Shown here piece by piece: positions 53,294-61,309 of a DNA stretch of 64,000 nt; within the stretch, counting starts at the first letter, position 1; every line of letters begins with the position of its first letter. The stretch comes from Caldisericales bacterium (GTDB taxonomy: Bacteria > Caldisericota > Caldisericia > Caldisericales > Caldisericaceae), in assembly GCA_015489815.1 (NCBI GenBank), contig WFZA01000058.1, positions 51,218 through 115,217 of the forward strand. The letters are read 5' to 3'. Both the position numbers and the translations under genes were made by a program. Under the pieces are notes generated by a model. The model searched no databases, was not told where the DNA came from, and saw only the letters and a list, made by a program, of their open reading frames with translations.

Positions 53294-54320
53294 ATAATGC
53301 CTCCAGGAAAGATTCATCTAACTCTTCTATAAATAGAGTGATAAGGTTTATGGTTTTTCTTACATCTTCAGTGTTTATAACCTCTATTGGGGTATGCATG
53401 TATCTTTGTGGTACACTTATCACTGCGGAGGGGACACCCTTTCTCACTATTTGTATGTCTGTTTGATCGGTTCCAGAAAGGATACCAACTTCTTTTTGGA
53501 CTTTTATATCGTATTTATTTGCTGTTTTTAGGATTTGGTTTAATATGGTCTGGTCTATGCCAGGCCCTACAAATACTACAGGCCCTTCCTCCATTTCAAA
53601 TGCTTCCCGTTTTGATACATCGGGGGAAGTCCCGTGCGTAACATCTATTGCAATTGCAAGATCAGGATTAAGATAATAGGTGGATGTAATTGCTCCAAGT
53701 CCTGTAACTTCTTCTTGTGAGGCAAAGTGTCCAATGACATTTAGAAAAGGAGACCTTCTTTTTAGACTCTTTATTACCTCTATAATAATGTATACGCCAA
53801 TTCTATCATCTAATGACTTATCACTAATAAAACCGTTTTTAAGGTTAATGTAATCTGAGGAAAAAGAAACGGTATCTCCTACAGAAACTAGTCTTTCAAT
53901 TTCTTTTTTACTTAAACCGCAATCTACGAATAATTTTTCTATTGGTACCGCTTGCTTGTCATCTTTGTCCTGTAAGTGTTGTGGTTTTAGCCCTATTACT
54001 CCAGTTAGTTGCTTTTTCCCATTTACAATTACGACAGATCCTGGCAATACTTTAGGGTCAATTGAGCGAGAGTAAACTCGTAAAAAGCCCTCCTCGGTAA
54101 TGCCCGTAACAAAAAGTCCTACTTCATCTAAGTGAGCATCCAGCATTAGGGAACACTTGCCTGGGTATCCTTTTTTTAAAGCATAGATAGAACCGTTTTT
54201 TAAGGTATTTATTTCGTCTACATACTCTTGAAGTGAGTCTTTTATTAAGGAGTGAAGTTTGTATTCATTGCCTGTTACGGCTTTTACTGCTGTTAGTTGT
54301 TTTAACAATTCTTCGTCCAT
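53280..54320 (-). CDS. M42-family aminopeptidase (copy 3)
   Basis: 346 residues. Motifs: DAHLDEVG, SLDDRIGV, ASQEEVTG, AIDVTHGTSPDV, RYMHTP. It is the first of the three copies in transcription order. The three differ clearly in sequence, so the duplication is old. It starts 9 nt after the alpha/beta-hydrolase stop. Confidence 0.92.
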   Translation of the reverse strand: MDEELLKQLTAVKAVTGNEYKLHSLIKDSLQEYVDEINTLKNGSIYALKKGYPGKCSLMLDAHLDEVGLFVTGITEEGFLRVYSRSIDPKVLPGSVVIVNGKKQLTGVIGLKPQHLQDKDDKQAVPIEKLFVDCGLSKKEIERLVSVGDTVSFSSDYINLKNGFISDKSLDDRIGVYIIIEVIKSLKRRSPFLNVIGHFASQEEVTGLGAITSTYYLNPDLAIAIDVTHGTSPDVSKREAFEMEEGPVVFVGPGIDQTILNQILKTANKYDIKVQKEVGILSGTDQTDIQIVRKGVPSAVISVPQRYMHTPIEVINTEDVRKTINLITLFIEELDESFLEALYGEF

Positions 54321-54329
54321 ATCGCCCCC

Positions 54330-55274
54330 TTAAAGATTTTTTTCAAAGAATTCGTGCATTTTACCAAGTACAAATGGTAAAAGTAGTCCGGTTGTTGTAT
54401 GTAAAGAGGGTATCCACTCAATTGGAGGGTTTCCAACAGCTTCTCTAAATTCTAAAACTGCTTCTTTAGGAATTACGAAATCTACTGCACCATTTATCAT
54501 TAAAATATTTCTTGGATAATTAAACTTTGCATAAGTTAAAGGATCTATTAAGAACCACTCCAGGCCGTCTGGCGGATTTTTTACTTCCCTGCTTAACCAA
54601 ACCTCTCTTAAGTATTTGTGGAAAGTTTTGTTTATTTTTTCGAATACCTCTTTTTCGTTTTGATTTTTTACATTGAAGTATGCTTCTTTAACATACCTTT
54701 TCTTTAATCCTTTTTCTACGATATAGTGCAAACCACCGCCTCCTGCAATTGGCACACCCACTTGAAACCGAGCATCTACGCCCATTAAAGTATTTAACAC
54801 TAAAGCACCAATGCTTATTCCTGTAATTCCTATTTTGTTAATATTTCGGAAGTTGAGAAAGTCTGCAAGTACTCGTAGGTCAATTACTGCCTGACGGTAC
54901 GATTCAAAGTTCTGGTGTGGGTCGGCTGTTAAAAATAGATCTCCAGAACTGTGCCCTCTTGGAGTACGCTCCAGATGGTAAGGAAGTGTAAATTCGATTG
55001 CACAGTAATTATGAGCTACGAAGTAGAGTGCGAGTATTCTTTGTGTAAGGCGTACTTTCTCAAACATATAATGCAGCAAAACGATTACTTTATTGCATTG
55101 TGTTTTAGGTTTATACACATACGAAATGACATTATTATTTTCTTCGTATCTCGTTACGATTGGGCTTTTGTAAATTAGTTTTAAAACTTCGTATGCACTG
55201 CGATCTTCTATTTTATCTACTATAAATCCGTCATTGTATTCGCTTATTTTGTACTTGAAGATATCAACACTCAT
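54330..55274 (-). CDS. Alpha/beta-hydrolase
   Basis: 314 residues, no signal peptide. Nucleophile elbow GISIGA (Ser), a later acid in NGAVDFVIP and His in SLHTTTG form the triad. The first strand is KVIVLLHYMFEK. It is probably an esterase or peptidase-like hydrolase, as in DUF/xylan-esterase-like groups; the substrate is unknown. It overlaps the upstream exported protein gene by 4 nt and precedes the M42 genes. Confidence 0.75.
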   Translation of the reverse strand: MSVDIFKYKISEYNDGFIVDKIEDRSAYEVLKLIYKSPIVTRYEENNNVISYVYKPKTQCNKVIVLLHYMFEKVRLTQRILALYFVAHNYCAIEFTLPYHLERTPRGHSSGDLFLTADPHQNFESYRQAVIDLRVLADFLNFRNINKIGITGISIGALVLNTLMGVDARFQVGVPIAGGGGLHYIVEKGLKKRYVKEAYFNVKNQNEKEVFEKINKTFHKYLREVWLSREVKNPPDGLEWFLIDPLTYAKFNYPRNILMINGAVDFVIPKEAVLEFREAVGNPPIEWIPSLHTTTGLLLPFVLGKMHEFFEKNL

Positions 55275-56008
55275 TTTTCTTTTATTAATTTTAGTGTGCT
55301 ATTTGCTATAGCAACATTTATGATTGACTCTCCGTACAATTCTTTCTCGATTTTTAAAACCTGTACATTTTTTACAGGTATTGTCATTAGTATGGCAGGG
55401 CTGGATGAGTTTAGCGGAGGAGATTCGTATAATAACTGGGAGTCTCCGTATATTTTAATAATAGCGTAATCGTTTTTGTTATCTATTGTCTGAGAGTTGT
55501 CAGTAGCACCAGCAATAAAAGAAAATGAGCTAAATTTATTATTTAACGGAAATATAAAGTACTCCTTTCCCATACCTCCAAAGTATAACGCATTTTTAAA
55601 TACTTTTCCTTTTATCGTAGCAAAGCGAAAGCCAGAAAGAATTTCATTATAGGAAGACCCCACATTTTTAAAAGAACCATCATTTTGTTCTTGTAGCTCC
55701 TCTTTGAGAAATTTGATGTCAGACAAAGTATAAAATAATTTGTTTTTTGTTCCTAATATTACAGAGTTGTCTGCTTCGTTCCATGAAACAGGTATTGAAA
55801 ATATTTTTGCAATGTCCCTTATGGAAACATAAACATGGCCGTTATATATAAATGGTTCAAGCGAGGTCTGGACTTCTTGTCCGTTGTGAATAATCTTTAT
55901 GTTTCTGAACGAAACCTCTATCTTTGTATCTGTAAGCGATGCAAATGCTACTGTAGTAATAGAAACAATAATTACGGTAACCAACAACCACACAATAGAC
56001 TTCTTCAC
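55271..56008 (-). CDS. Exported protein with copper-amine-oxidase-N and NPCBM-like domains
   Basis: 245 residues. Signal peptide (MKKSIVWLLVTVIIVS...), then one copper-amine-oxidase N-terminal-like repeat (NGHVYVSIRDIAKIFSIPVSW) and an NPCBM-like carbohydrate-binding domain (about 125-235; YFIFPLNNKFSSFSFIAGAT). A surface or sugar-binding role is likely. GTG 56008 has AGAGGG 8 nt upstream; the GTG at 56017 lacks an SD. It shares the C-domain type with the 780-residue protein at 40184-42526. Confidence 0.7.
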   Translation of the reverse strand: MKKSIVWLLVTVIIVSITTVAFASLTDTKIEVSFRNIKIIHNGQEVQTSLEPFIYNGHVYVSIRDIAKIFSIPVSWNEADNSVILGTKNKLFYTLSDIKFLKEELQEQNDGSFKNVGSSYNEILSGFRFATIKGKVFKNALYFGGMGKEYFIFPLNNKFSSFSFIAGATDNSQTIDNKNDYAIIKIYGDSQLLYESPPLNSSSPAILMTIPVKNVQVLKIEKELYGESIINVAIANSTLKLIKEK

Positions 56009-56073
56009 CTTTATCACCCTCTTTTATTTTAGTTGGTTTTTCAAAAAATCAAAAAGTTTTCTTTTAATAAATA

Positions 56074-56475
56074 TTATTTAAAAAACAATGAGATCTCTCT
56101 TTTAGCATCTTCGTCTGAAGAAGAAGCATGCACTACATTTTCTGTAAGTGATGCGGCAAAGTCTCCCCTGATCGAGCCTGCGTGTCTTTCTTCAGGACGA
56201 GTCGCCCCGACTACTATTCTACAATTCATTATTGCTTCTTCCCCTCTTATTTTCATTAAGACAACGGGACTCGAAATAGTATAATTTATTAGTGTTTCAA
56301 AAAAGTCTTTTCCTTTATGCATCTCATATAGAGATTCCGCCTGTTCCCTCGTTAACTTGGCCATTTTGATGTTAACGACTTCCATTTCTTTTCGTTCAAG
56401 TCTTTTTATAACTTCTCCTATGAGTTTTCTTTTTACTCCGTCTGGTTTTATCATCACGAAGGTTTCTTTTATCAT
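56074..56475 (-). CDS. ndk: Nucleoside-diphosphate kinase
   Basis: 133 residues. Equalises NTP pools by phosphohistidine transfer. Active His116 in TENVVHASSS, with MIKPDGVKR at the N-terminus and GATRPEERHAGSIRGDF in the middle. SD GGAGGAATAATA precedes the ATG. It is the last gene of the ABC-transporter group, 2 nt after the preceding stop. Confidence 0.97.
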   Translation of the reverse strand: MIKETFVMIKPDGVKRKLIGEVIKRLERKEMEVVNIKMAKLTREQAESLYEMHKGKDFFETLINYTISSPVVLMKIRGEEAIMNCRIVVGATRPEERHAGSIRGDFAASLTENVVHASSSDEDAKREISLFFK

Positions 56476-56477
56476 TA

Positions 56478-56969
56478 TTATTCCTCCATAATCTTGTCTA
56501 AATAAATTTCCTTATCTTCTGGATTGTAGCCTATAAGTTCGGCATAACGGCCAAAATTTATTAAGCTTCTTAGTGTGGTATTTGCTTCGTCTTCTGGCAT
56601 TTCCTGCTTTAGCATGGAAAGTAGTTCATGCTTATCTATAAAATGCTCCTGTGAAGAAAGGAGAATATTGAGAACTTTTTTGAATACAGGTAATTTTTTT
56701 AATGATTCTTTGAAAAGAATTTTTCTCTTATTCTCGTCACCGTTTACTATCTCTTCGCCTAACTTCGTTAGTATAAGATCTCCGTTTTCTACATTCGCGA
56801 AACCTAAAAGCTCTGCAGCTTTGATAATGGGGACTAAGTCGTCAATTTCAAGATTCAAATCGTCAGCAATTTCGTAGATGTCAGTTTTGCCTCCTTCTTC
56901 TTTTAAGTACTCTAACATTCCGATAATTTCTCCGATTTCTACATCCGGTAATGGTGCCACATCGTCCAT
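56478..56969 (-). CDS. Stand-alone AAA-associated C-terminal domain protein
   Basis: 163 residues, all helical. It resembles the AAA_assoc_C domain found fused to the C-terminus of nitrate/sulfonate-type ABC ATPases (DVEIGEIIGMLEYLKEEGG; DDLVPIIKAAELLGFANVENGD; LTKLGEEIV). Here it is a separate gene 25 nt after the matching ATPase, so it is a split subunit. It contains winged-helix-like repeats and may regulate the ATPase. Confidence 0.7.
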   Translation of the reverse strand: MDDVAPLPDVEIGEIIGMLEYLKEEGGKTDIYEIADDLNLEIDDLVPIIKAAELLGFANVENGDLILTKLGEEIVNGDENKRKILFKESLKKLPVFKKVLNILLSSQEHFIDKHELLSMLKQEMPEDEANTTLRSLINFGRYAELIGYNPEDKEIYLDKIMEE

Positions 56970-56994
56970 AACTATCCCTTAAAGGTTCACCTCC

Positions 56995-57759
56995 CTAAAT
57001 TTTGGCCATAACGACCATCGAGTATATTTTATCATAAAGCTTAGTAAATTCAATACTGTCTCGATCACGCGGGCGTGCCATTGGTATGTGAATGTCTCCA
57101 ATCACTCTTCCTGGGTGGGTTGATAAAACTATAATTCTATCTGAGAGATAAATTGCTTCTTCTATATTATGCGTAACCATTATTATTGATTTAAGTGAAA
57201 GTTTACCGGAACTCCACAATCTGAGGATTTCCTCTCTTAAATTTTGGGCTGTAAAAGCATCAAGCGCAGAAAAAGGCTCGTCCATTAAAAGCAATTCGGG
57301 TTCCATTACGAGAGCGCGTGCTATGCCTACTCTTTGTTTCATTCCACCCGACAATTCGCGTGGATAGGCTTCCTCAAAACCTTCTAGACCGACGAGATCT
57401 ATATACTTAAATGCTTTTCTTAGTCGCTCTTTCAGGCTTACTCCCCGTGCCTCAAGTCCTAATGTAATGTTTTCTGTAACATCCAACCACGGCAATAAGC
57501 CAAAGGTTTGAAATACTATACTTACATGCAAGTTAATTCCGTGTATCTCTTTGTTCCTAAATAAAATGCTTCCGCTACTTGGCTTTACGAGGCCTGCTAT
57601 AATTCTAAGCAAGGTGCTTTTTCCACAGCCCGATGGACCTACCAGGGATACGAATTCCCCTTCGTGGACAGAGAAGCTTATTTTGTCAAGAACTACGACA
57701 TTCTTCTTTTTTAAAGGAAAAAGTTGGGTAACATCTTTTAGCCTTAATAGTTCTTCCAC
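56995..57759 (-). CDS. ABC transporter ATP-binding protein (nitrate/sulfonate/anion type)
   Basis: 254 residues. Walker A GPSGCGKSTLL, Q-loop VFQTF, signature LSGGMKQR, Walker B LLLMDEPFSALD and switch MVTHNIEEA. The start is GTG at 57759 with GGAGG 4 nt upstream, overlapping the permease stop by one base. The partner permease is the duplicated one upstream. No substrate-binding protein is encoded nearby. Confidence 0.93.
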   Translation of the reverse strand: MEELLRLKDVTQLFPLKKKNVVVLDKISFSVHEGEFVSLVGPSGCGKSTLLRIIAGLVKPSSGSILFRNKEIHGINLHVSIVFQTFGLLPWLDVTENITLGLEARGVSLKERLRKAFKYIDLVGLEGFEEAYPRELSGGMKQRVGIARALVMEPELLLMDEPFSALDAFTAQNLREEILRLWSSGKLSLKSIIMVTHNIEEAIYLSDRIIVLSTHPGRVIGDIHIPMARPRDRDSIEFTKLYDKIYSMVVMAKI

Positions 57760-59459
57760 TATGCCTCCATGTTAAATCTTTCTGCAATTTTATCATAAAG
57801 GGGTCTATAGACAAAATGGTTTATAAGAAACACTGTTAGAACCATAACAGTCAGAGCTACTATAAAAAGCCCTTGATTATTACTTGCAAGTGATTTGTCC
57901 AGTAAGCTTCCTATTCCTTCTACGGAGTATACTTTCCCTTTCAAAACGATGTATTCTGCTATGATTAGAGCATTCCAGCCGCCTCCAAATGCCGTAATTG
58001 TTCCTGTCATTATCGAGGGTAAAGACGCAGGTAATAGCAGTCTCTTAAATTTTAAAGGTCCTCTTATTCCCATTGAATCGACTACCTCTTTTATATCGTT
58101 TGGAATTGTTTTAAGTCCTCCGTATGCATTAAATAGTAGATACCACTGCATACCAGTTAATATGAGTATTATTGCCGTTATGTCTAACCCATGTGGAAAT
58201 TTTATAAAGTAGTACAATATGAGTGGAAATAACGAGACTGCAGGTATTGAAGCGAGGATTTGCAGAATAGGAGAAAGTATTCGGGCGCCTTTTTGGTGGT
58301 AGAACATAAGTACTGCGACTGGAATCGTCCATGCAACAGATATAATATAAGCAATTAGTAATCTGACAAACGAAAAGAAAGTTGCTTTTATTGAAATCAG
58401 AAAGTAACTCAAGTGTATCGTTTTAATGAAAGAAGGAAATACTATTGCTATCTTGTAAACGAGCAACCCCGTAAGTAAAAGTGTAGCGAATAAGATTGTT
58501 TTATTTATTGCATAAAGAACCTTACTGGGAAAGACCTTATGCACAATATTATAAAAAGACAGGACACCACTCTCGTTCTTAACAATTTTATTTTTTAACG
58601 AACGCAATATTTTTCCTACAAATTCCCAGAATAAACTTACTACACCCCATACTTCTGTTTCCTCTTCTTCGCCGGGATTCATACTATACCTAAATCTTCT
58701 TGACCATTGTGAAAGTGGCTTCCAAATAAACAAATCTAGTAGGAAGATCACTACAATTAGTGTAAGTATGCCAAGCAAAGTTAAAGAAATTTTTGATTCT
58801 GATGCTGACTCCATAATGAAGCTTCCGATACCAGGTAAACTGTAAGATGCGCTTCCTACTGCAAAGATTTCGCATGCGACGAGGAAGTACCACCCATTGC
58901 TCCAGCTTACGATACTGTTGTAAACGAGTTTTGGGATCGTTGCAGGAAGATATAATCTTACAAATGCAAGTTTGCCGTACGGGTCAAAGAAATGATACGC
59001 TTCTTTAATTTCCTTTGGAATAGTAGTAAGGCTTTCGTAAACACCAAATGCCATATTCCATACTTGTGAAGTAAATATAAGAAATATCGAAGCTAATTCT
59101 ACTCCTACAATTTTATTGGGTACAATTGCAATGAAGAAGAAAATTGCTGCAGGAAAGAATCCTAATACGGGCACTGATTGAAAAATATCGAGTATAGGAA
59201 GCATTATTGCGGCGCGTTTTTTACTCGTTGCTGCTGCAAAACCGTATGCGATTGAAAATAAGAGTGAAAAAATGTAGGCTACTCCCATTCTTATTAATGA
59301 TCTAAGCGTGTAATATGGCAAGTTTCTTACAGTTAAGTTTGCCACTCTATTCACGGTGACAATTTCTCTTTTATAGAATACATAAGCAAACCCTATCAGG
59401 GCAAGCAGTATAAATAATTCTATTACTATATTTTCGAAGTGTATACTTTCTCTATCCAT
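57759..59459 (-). CDS. Duplicated ABC permease of anion type (two fused permease domains)
   Basis: 566 residues with two permease modules. Each has the EAA loop (KEIKEAYHFFDPYGKLAFVRL and KEVVDSMGIRGPLKFKRL, both followed by LPATIP/LPASLP). This matches COG4986-type duplicated permeases of anion transporters. About 12 spans. Start ATG 59459 overlaps the preceding stop (TGATG) and has no SD, so it is translationally coupled. Confidence 0.88.
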   Translation of the reverse strand: MDRESIHFENIVIELFILLALIGFAYVFYKREIVTVNRVANLTVRNLPYYTLRSLIRMGVAYIFSLLFSIAYGFAAATSKKRAAIMLPILDIFQSVPVLGFFPAAIFFFIAIVPNKIVGVELASIFLIFTSQVWNMAFGVYESLTTIPKEIKEAYHFFDPYGKLAFVRLYLPATIPKLVYNSIVSWSNGWYFLVACEIFAVGSASYSLPGIGSFIMESASESKISLTLLGILTLIVVIFLLDLFIWKPLSQWSRRFRYSMNPGEEEETEVWGVVSLFWEFVGKILRSLKNKIVKNESGVLSFYNIVHKVFPSKVLYAINKTILFATLLLTGLLVYKIAIVFPSFIKTIHLSYFLISIKATFFSFVRLLIAYIISVAWTIPVAVLMFYHQKGARILSPILQILASIPAVSLFPLILYYFIKFPHGLDITAIILILTGMQWYLLFNAYGGLKTIPNDIKEVVDSMGIRGPLKFKRLLLPASLPSIMTGTITAFGGGWNALIIAEYIVLKGKVYSVEGIGSLLDKSLASNNQGLFIVALTVMVLTVFLINHFVYRPLYDKIAERFNMEA

Positions 59460-59776
59460 CAGAATGCAGGCAGTTCTTTGTAATTTTCGTTATCTTCTTC
59501 TCTGATTATTTGGAATATCACCGTAGTTTCTGGATCCGGACATGCGACGAAGGCTTTATCAGGATCCTTTTCCCATGGTAGTGTTCCTCCATAACGGAGC
59601 GGTGTAATAAACGGCCATAAACTTACAAATGCCCATGCACAAAAGTTAATGGGTACAGGCTGGCCATTTTTGTCAATTTCAAATTCGTCTCCTACTTTCA
59701 AACCTGCAGCACACTTTCCATTGCCTCTTATTTCTACGACCTTAATTTTTATTTTGTATAACTTTTGTTCTTGCAT
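59459..59776 (-). CDS. TIGR04076-family small protein
   Basis: 105 residues with a conserved core: NGKCAAGLKVGDEFEID, NFCAWAFVSLWPFI, YGGTLPWEKDPD and VACPDPETTVIFQI. Three conserved Cys may bind metal or be redox active. Function unknown. It is the first gene of the transporter operon. ATG 59776 has no SD, while TAAAAT lies 7 nt upstream: leaderless. Confidence 0.75.
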   Translation of the reverse strand: MQEQKLYKIKIKVVEIRGNGKCAAGLKVGDEFEIDKNGQPVPINFCAWAFVSLWPFITPLRYGGTLPWEKDPDKAFVACPDPETTVIFQIIREEDNENYKELPAF

Positions 59777-59783
59777 ATTAAAA

Positions 59784-59812
59784 ATTTTAACAGAAAAATT
59801 GGTTTATATCAA
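59784..59812 (-). promoter_or_regulatory. Leaderless promoter of the TIGR04076/anion transporter operon
   Basis: On the minus strand TTGATA (59807-59812), 17-bp spacer, TAAAAT (59784-59789) and then 7 nt to the ATG at 59776. The transcript should begin at the start codon. Confidence 0.7.
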
Positions 59813-59821
59813 ATGAAATTC

Positions 59822-59830
59822 TGATATAAT
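59822..59830 (+). promoter_or_regulatory. Extended -10 promoter of the phospholipase D-like gene
   Basis: TGATATAAT (TGN + TATAAT at 59825-59830), about 30 bp before the ATG with SD AAGGGGAG. The -35 is weak (TTTATA). Confidence 0.55.
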
Positions 59831-59859
59831 TTTTAAAAAACAATTAAAGGGGAGATGCC

Positions 59860-60882
59860 ATGCATGTAAAAACCAAAAAAGCATACTTTAATCTATTTTT
59901 AACTTTTTTACTTGTTGTTGCATTTATAATTTATGGGCTCTTGTTCCCACACATTACAGCGGTTTATGTACCTCATGAATATCCGAATGCTGCAAATGAT
60001 GCTACATTATTTATCGAACCTCAGCAAAAAGATTATCCGATTACGGATGCAATAGACTCTGCCCGTAAAAGCATAGATCTTGAAGTGTACCTATTGTCTG
60101 ATAAGTATGTGATAAATTCTCTTATTGATGCAGAAAAAAGAGGAGTAGATGTAAGAGTTATTTTAGAGGAGCATCCATACAAAGGTTATGGAGCGAATAA
60201 GTCTGTAAAAGATAGGCTTTCCCATTATGGTATTGAAACAAAGTGGGCTAACAGAGCCTACCAGCTCACTCATTCTAAATTCTTAGTAATTGACCAGAAG
60301 ACAGGGTACATTTTAACGATGAATCTTACTAAAAGTTCATTTACAAAAAATAGAGAATTCGGAATCATTACGGATTCTAAGTACGATGTAGAGGGTTTAG
60401 AGGAAGTTTTTAATGCTGATTGGAATAGAAAACCATATACCGAAGGCAGTGACAATCTTGTTGTGAGCCCTGAAAATTCAAGGAGAAAAATAGAAGCCTT
60501 ATTAAATTCTGCTGAAGATGAGATTTTTATATATGCTGAAGAAATGGAAGATCAGGAAGTCGAAAATTTACTTATAAAGAAGGCACGAGAGGGTGTTAAA
60601 GTTGAAGTTATTTTGGCTTCTCCTTCAGTGATTGGAAGTAATGCAGATGCTGGAAAGTATCTCAAACTAAACGGGGTAGAGGTAAGATATATGGATTCTC
60701 CTTTTTTACATGCGAAAGTAGCTATAGTTGATAGAAAAATAGCATATGTGGGATCTGTGAATTTCTCAACTCCTTCTTTTGATAAGAATAGGGAAATTGG
60801 AATTTTGGTATCAAATCAAGGTGTATTAAATAAACTCGTAAATACTTTCTTAAGCGACTTTAGTAATGCAGTAAAAAATTAG
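59860..60882 (+). CDS. Phospholipase D-like protein, membrane-anchored
   Basis: 340 residues. One N-terminal transmembrane helix (about 10-30), then two PLD domains each with a complete HKD motif: H138/K140/D145 (HSKFLVID) and H284/K286/D291 (HAKVAIVD). It probably acts outside the cytoplasmic membrane as a phosphodiesterase or cardiolipin synthase-like transferase, or as an external nuclease. Monocistronic. Confidence 0.9.
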   Translation: MHVKTKKAYFNLFLTFLLVVAFIIYGLLFPHITAVYVPHEYPNAANDATLFIEPQQKDYPITDAIDSARKSIDLEVYLLSDKYVINSLIDAEKRGVDVRVILEEHPYKGYGANKSVKDRLSHYGIETKWANRAYQLTHSKFLVIDQKTGYILTMNLTKSSFTKNREFGIITDSKYDVEGLEEVFNADWNRKPYTEGSDNLVVSPENSRRKIEALLNSAEDEIFIYAEEMEDQEVENLLIKKAREGVKVEVILASPSVIGSNADAGKYLKLNGVEVRYMDSPFLHAKVAIVDRKIAYVGSVNFSTPSFDKNREIGILVSNQGVLNKLVNTFLSDFSNAVKN

Positions 60883-60894
60883 ATAAAAAAGCTC

Positions 60895-60922
60895 TTGACA
60901 CACGAATAAAATTATTTATAAT
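60895..60922 (+). promoter_or_regulatory. Full-consensus promoter with no downstream gene
   Basis: TTGACA (60895-60900), 16-bp spacer and TATAAT (60917-60922), the best promoter in the window. The next plus-strand gene is 2.8 kb away. Confidence 0.8.
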
Positions 60923-60928
60923 CTTTAC

Positions 60929-61034
60929 AGGACTTGCGCAAAGTCTAATGAAAGTTTTAAAAAACTTTCATTTCTTCCTCCTTTTTAAATGATCAAGGAC
61001 AATGCCCCCATCCCCCAGGGGGCTCTCTTTATTT
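60929..61034 (+). ncRNA. Candidate small RNA
   Basis: Predicted transcript from the consensus promoter: stem GACTT/AAGTC (60931-60945), a 10-bp hairpin ATGAAAGTTT/AAACTTTCAT (60948-60971), a C/U-rich single-stranded stretch TTCTTCCTCCTTTTT that could pair with Shine-Dalgarno sequences, and a GCCCCC/GGGGGC terminator hairpin (61004-61023) with a T-rich tail. A short form could end near 60986. No known family recognised. A 14-codon Phe/Leu-rich frame at 60948-60992 is an alternative reading. Confidence 0.45.
61004..61034 (+). terminator. Terminator-like hairpin
   Basis: GCCCCC (61004-61009) pairs with GGGGGC (61018-61023), followed by TCTCTTTATTTT. Confidence 0.6.
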
Positions 61035-61250
61035 TGGCATAGCGTATTTACTATATAAGGAACGACGATAAAGTCCAGATTTTTATAAAGTGAAAAATAA
61101 AGCAAAAATGCATTTCTTATTGCGAATTTAACACTGTGTAGCTATGATTTTATCTTTGTAGCTCGTAGAGAATGAAGGATAAATAGCATTATTATATCGT
61201 TATGCCAGAAAAACAAAATATATTCCTTGTATGGTTTAATGATTTGTATA
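61035..61250. other. Gene-free stretch with a distant inverted repeat
   Basis: TGGCATAGCG near 61035 and CGTTATGCCA near 61197 are inverted copies with one mismatch, enclosing about 150 bp. An inner AGCTA/TAGCT hairpin lies at about 61140-61163. Nothing coding was seen. Could be a small mobile-element remnant or a rod-shaped RNA. Confidence 0.3.
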
Positions 61251-61282
61251 ACAAATTGGGAGGCAGATGCCTCCCAATTTGT
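61251..61282 (-). terminator. Terminator after argF
   Basis: A perfect 15-bp stem: 61251-61265 pairs with 61268-61282 around a 2-nt centre, with core GGGAGGCA/TGCCTCCC and A/T-rich ends that give T-runs in both directions. Confidence 0.85.
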
Positions 61283-61309
61283 TTAAGGTCACAGTATTGT
61301 AATTTGCAT

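Noticed and set aside
60948..60992. Phe/Leu-rich 14-codon leader peptide (attenuator type)
   Set aside because: No SD, its ATG is buried in a hairpin, and no plus-strand biosynthetic gene follows. The Phe content follows from the T-rich sequence.
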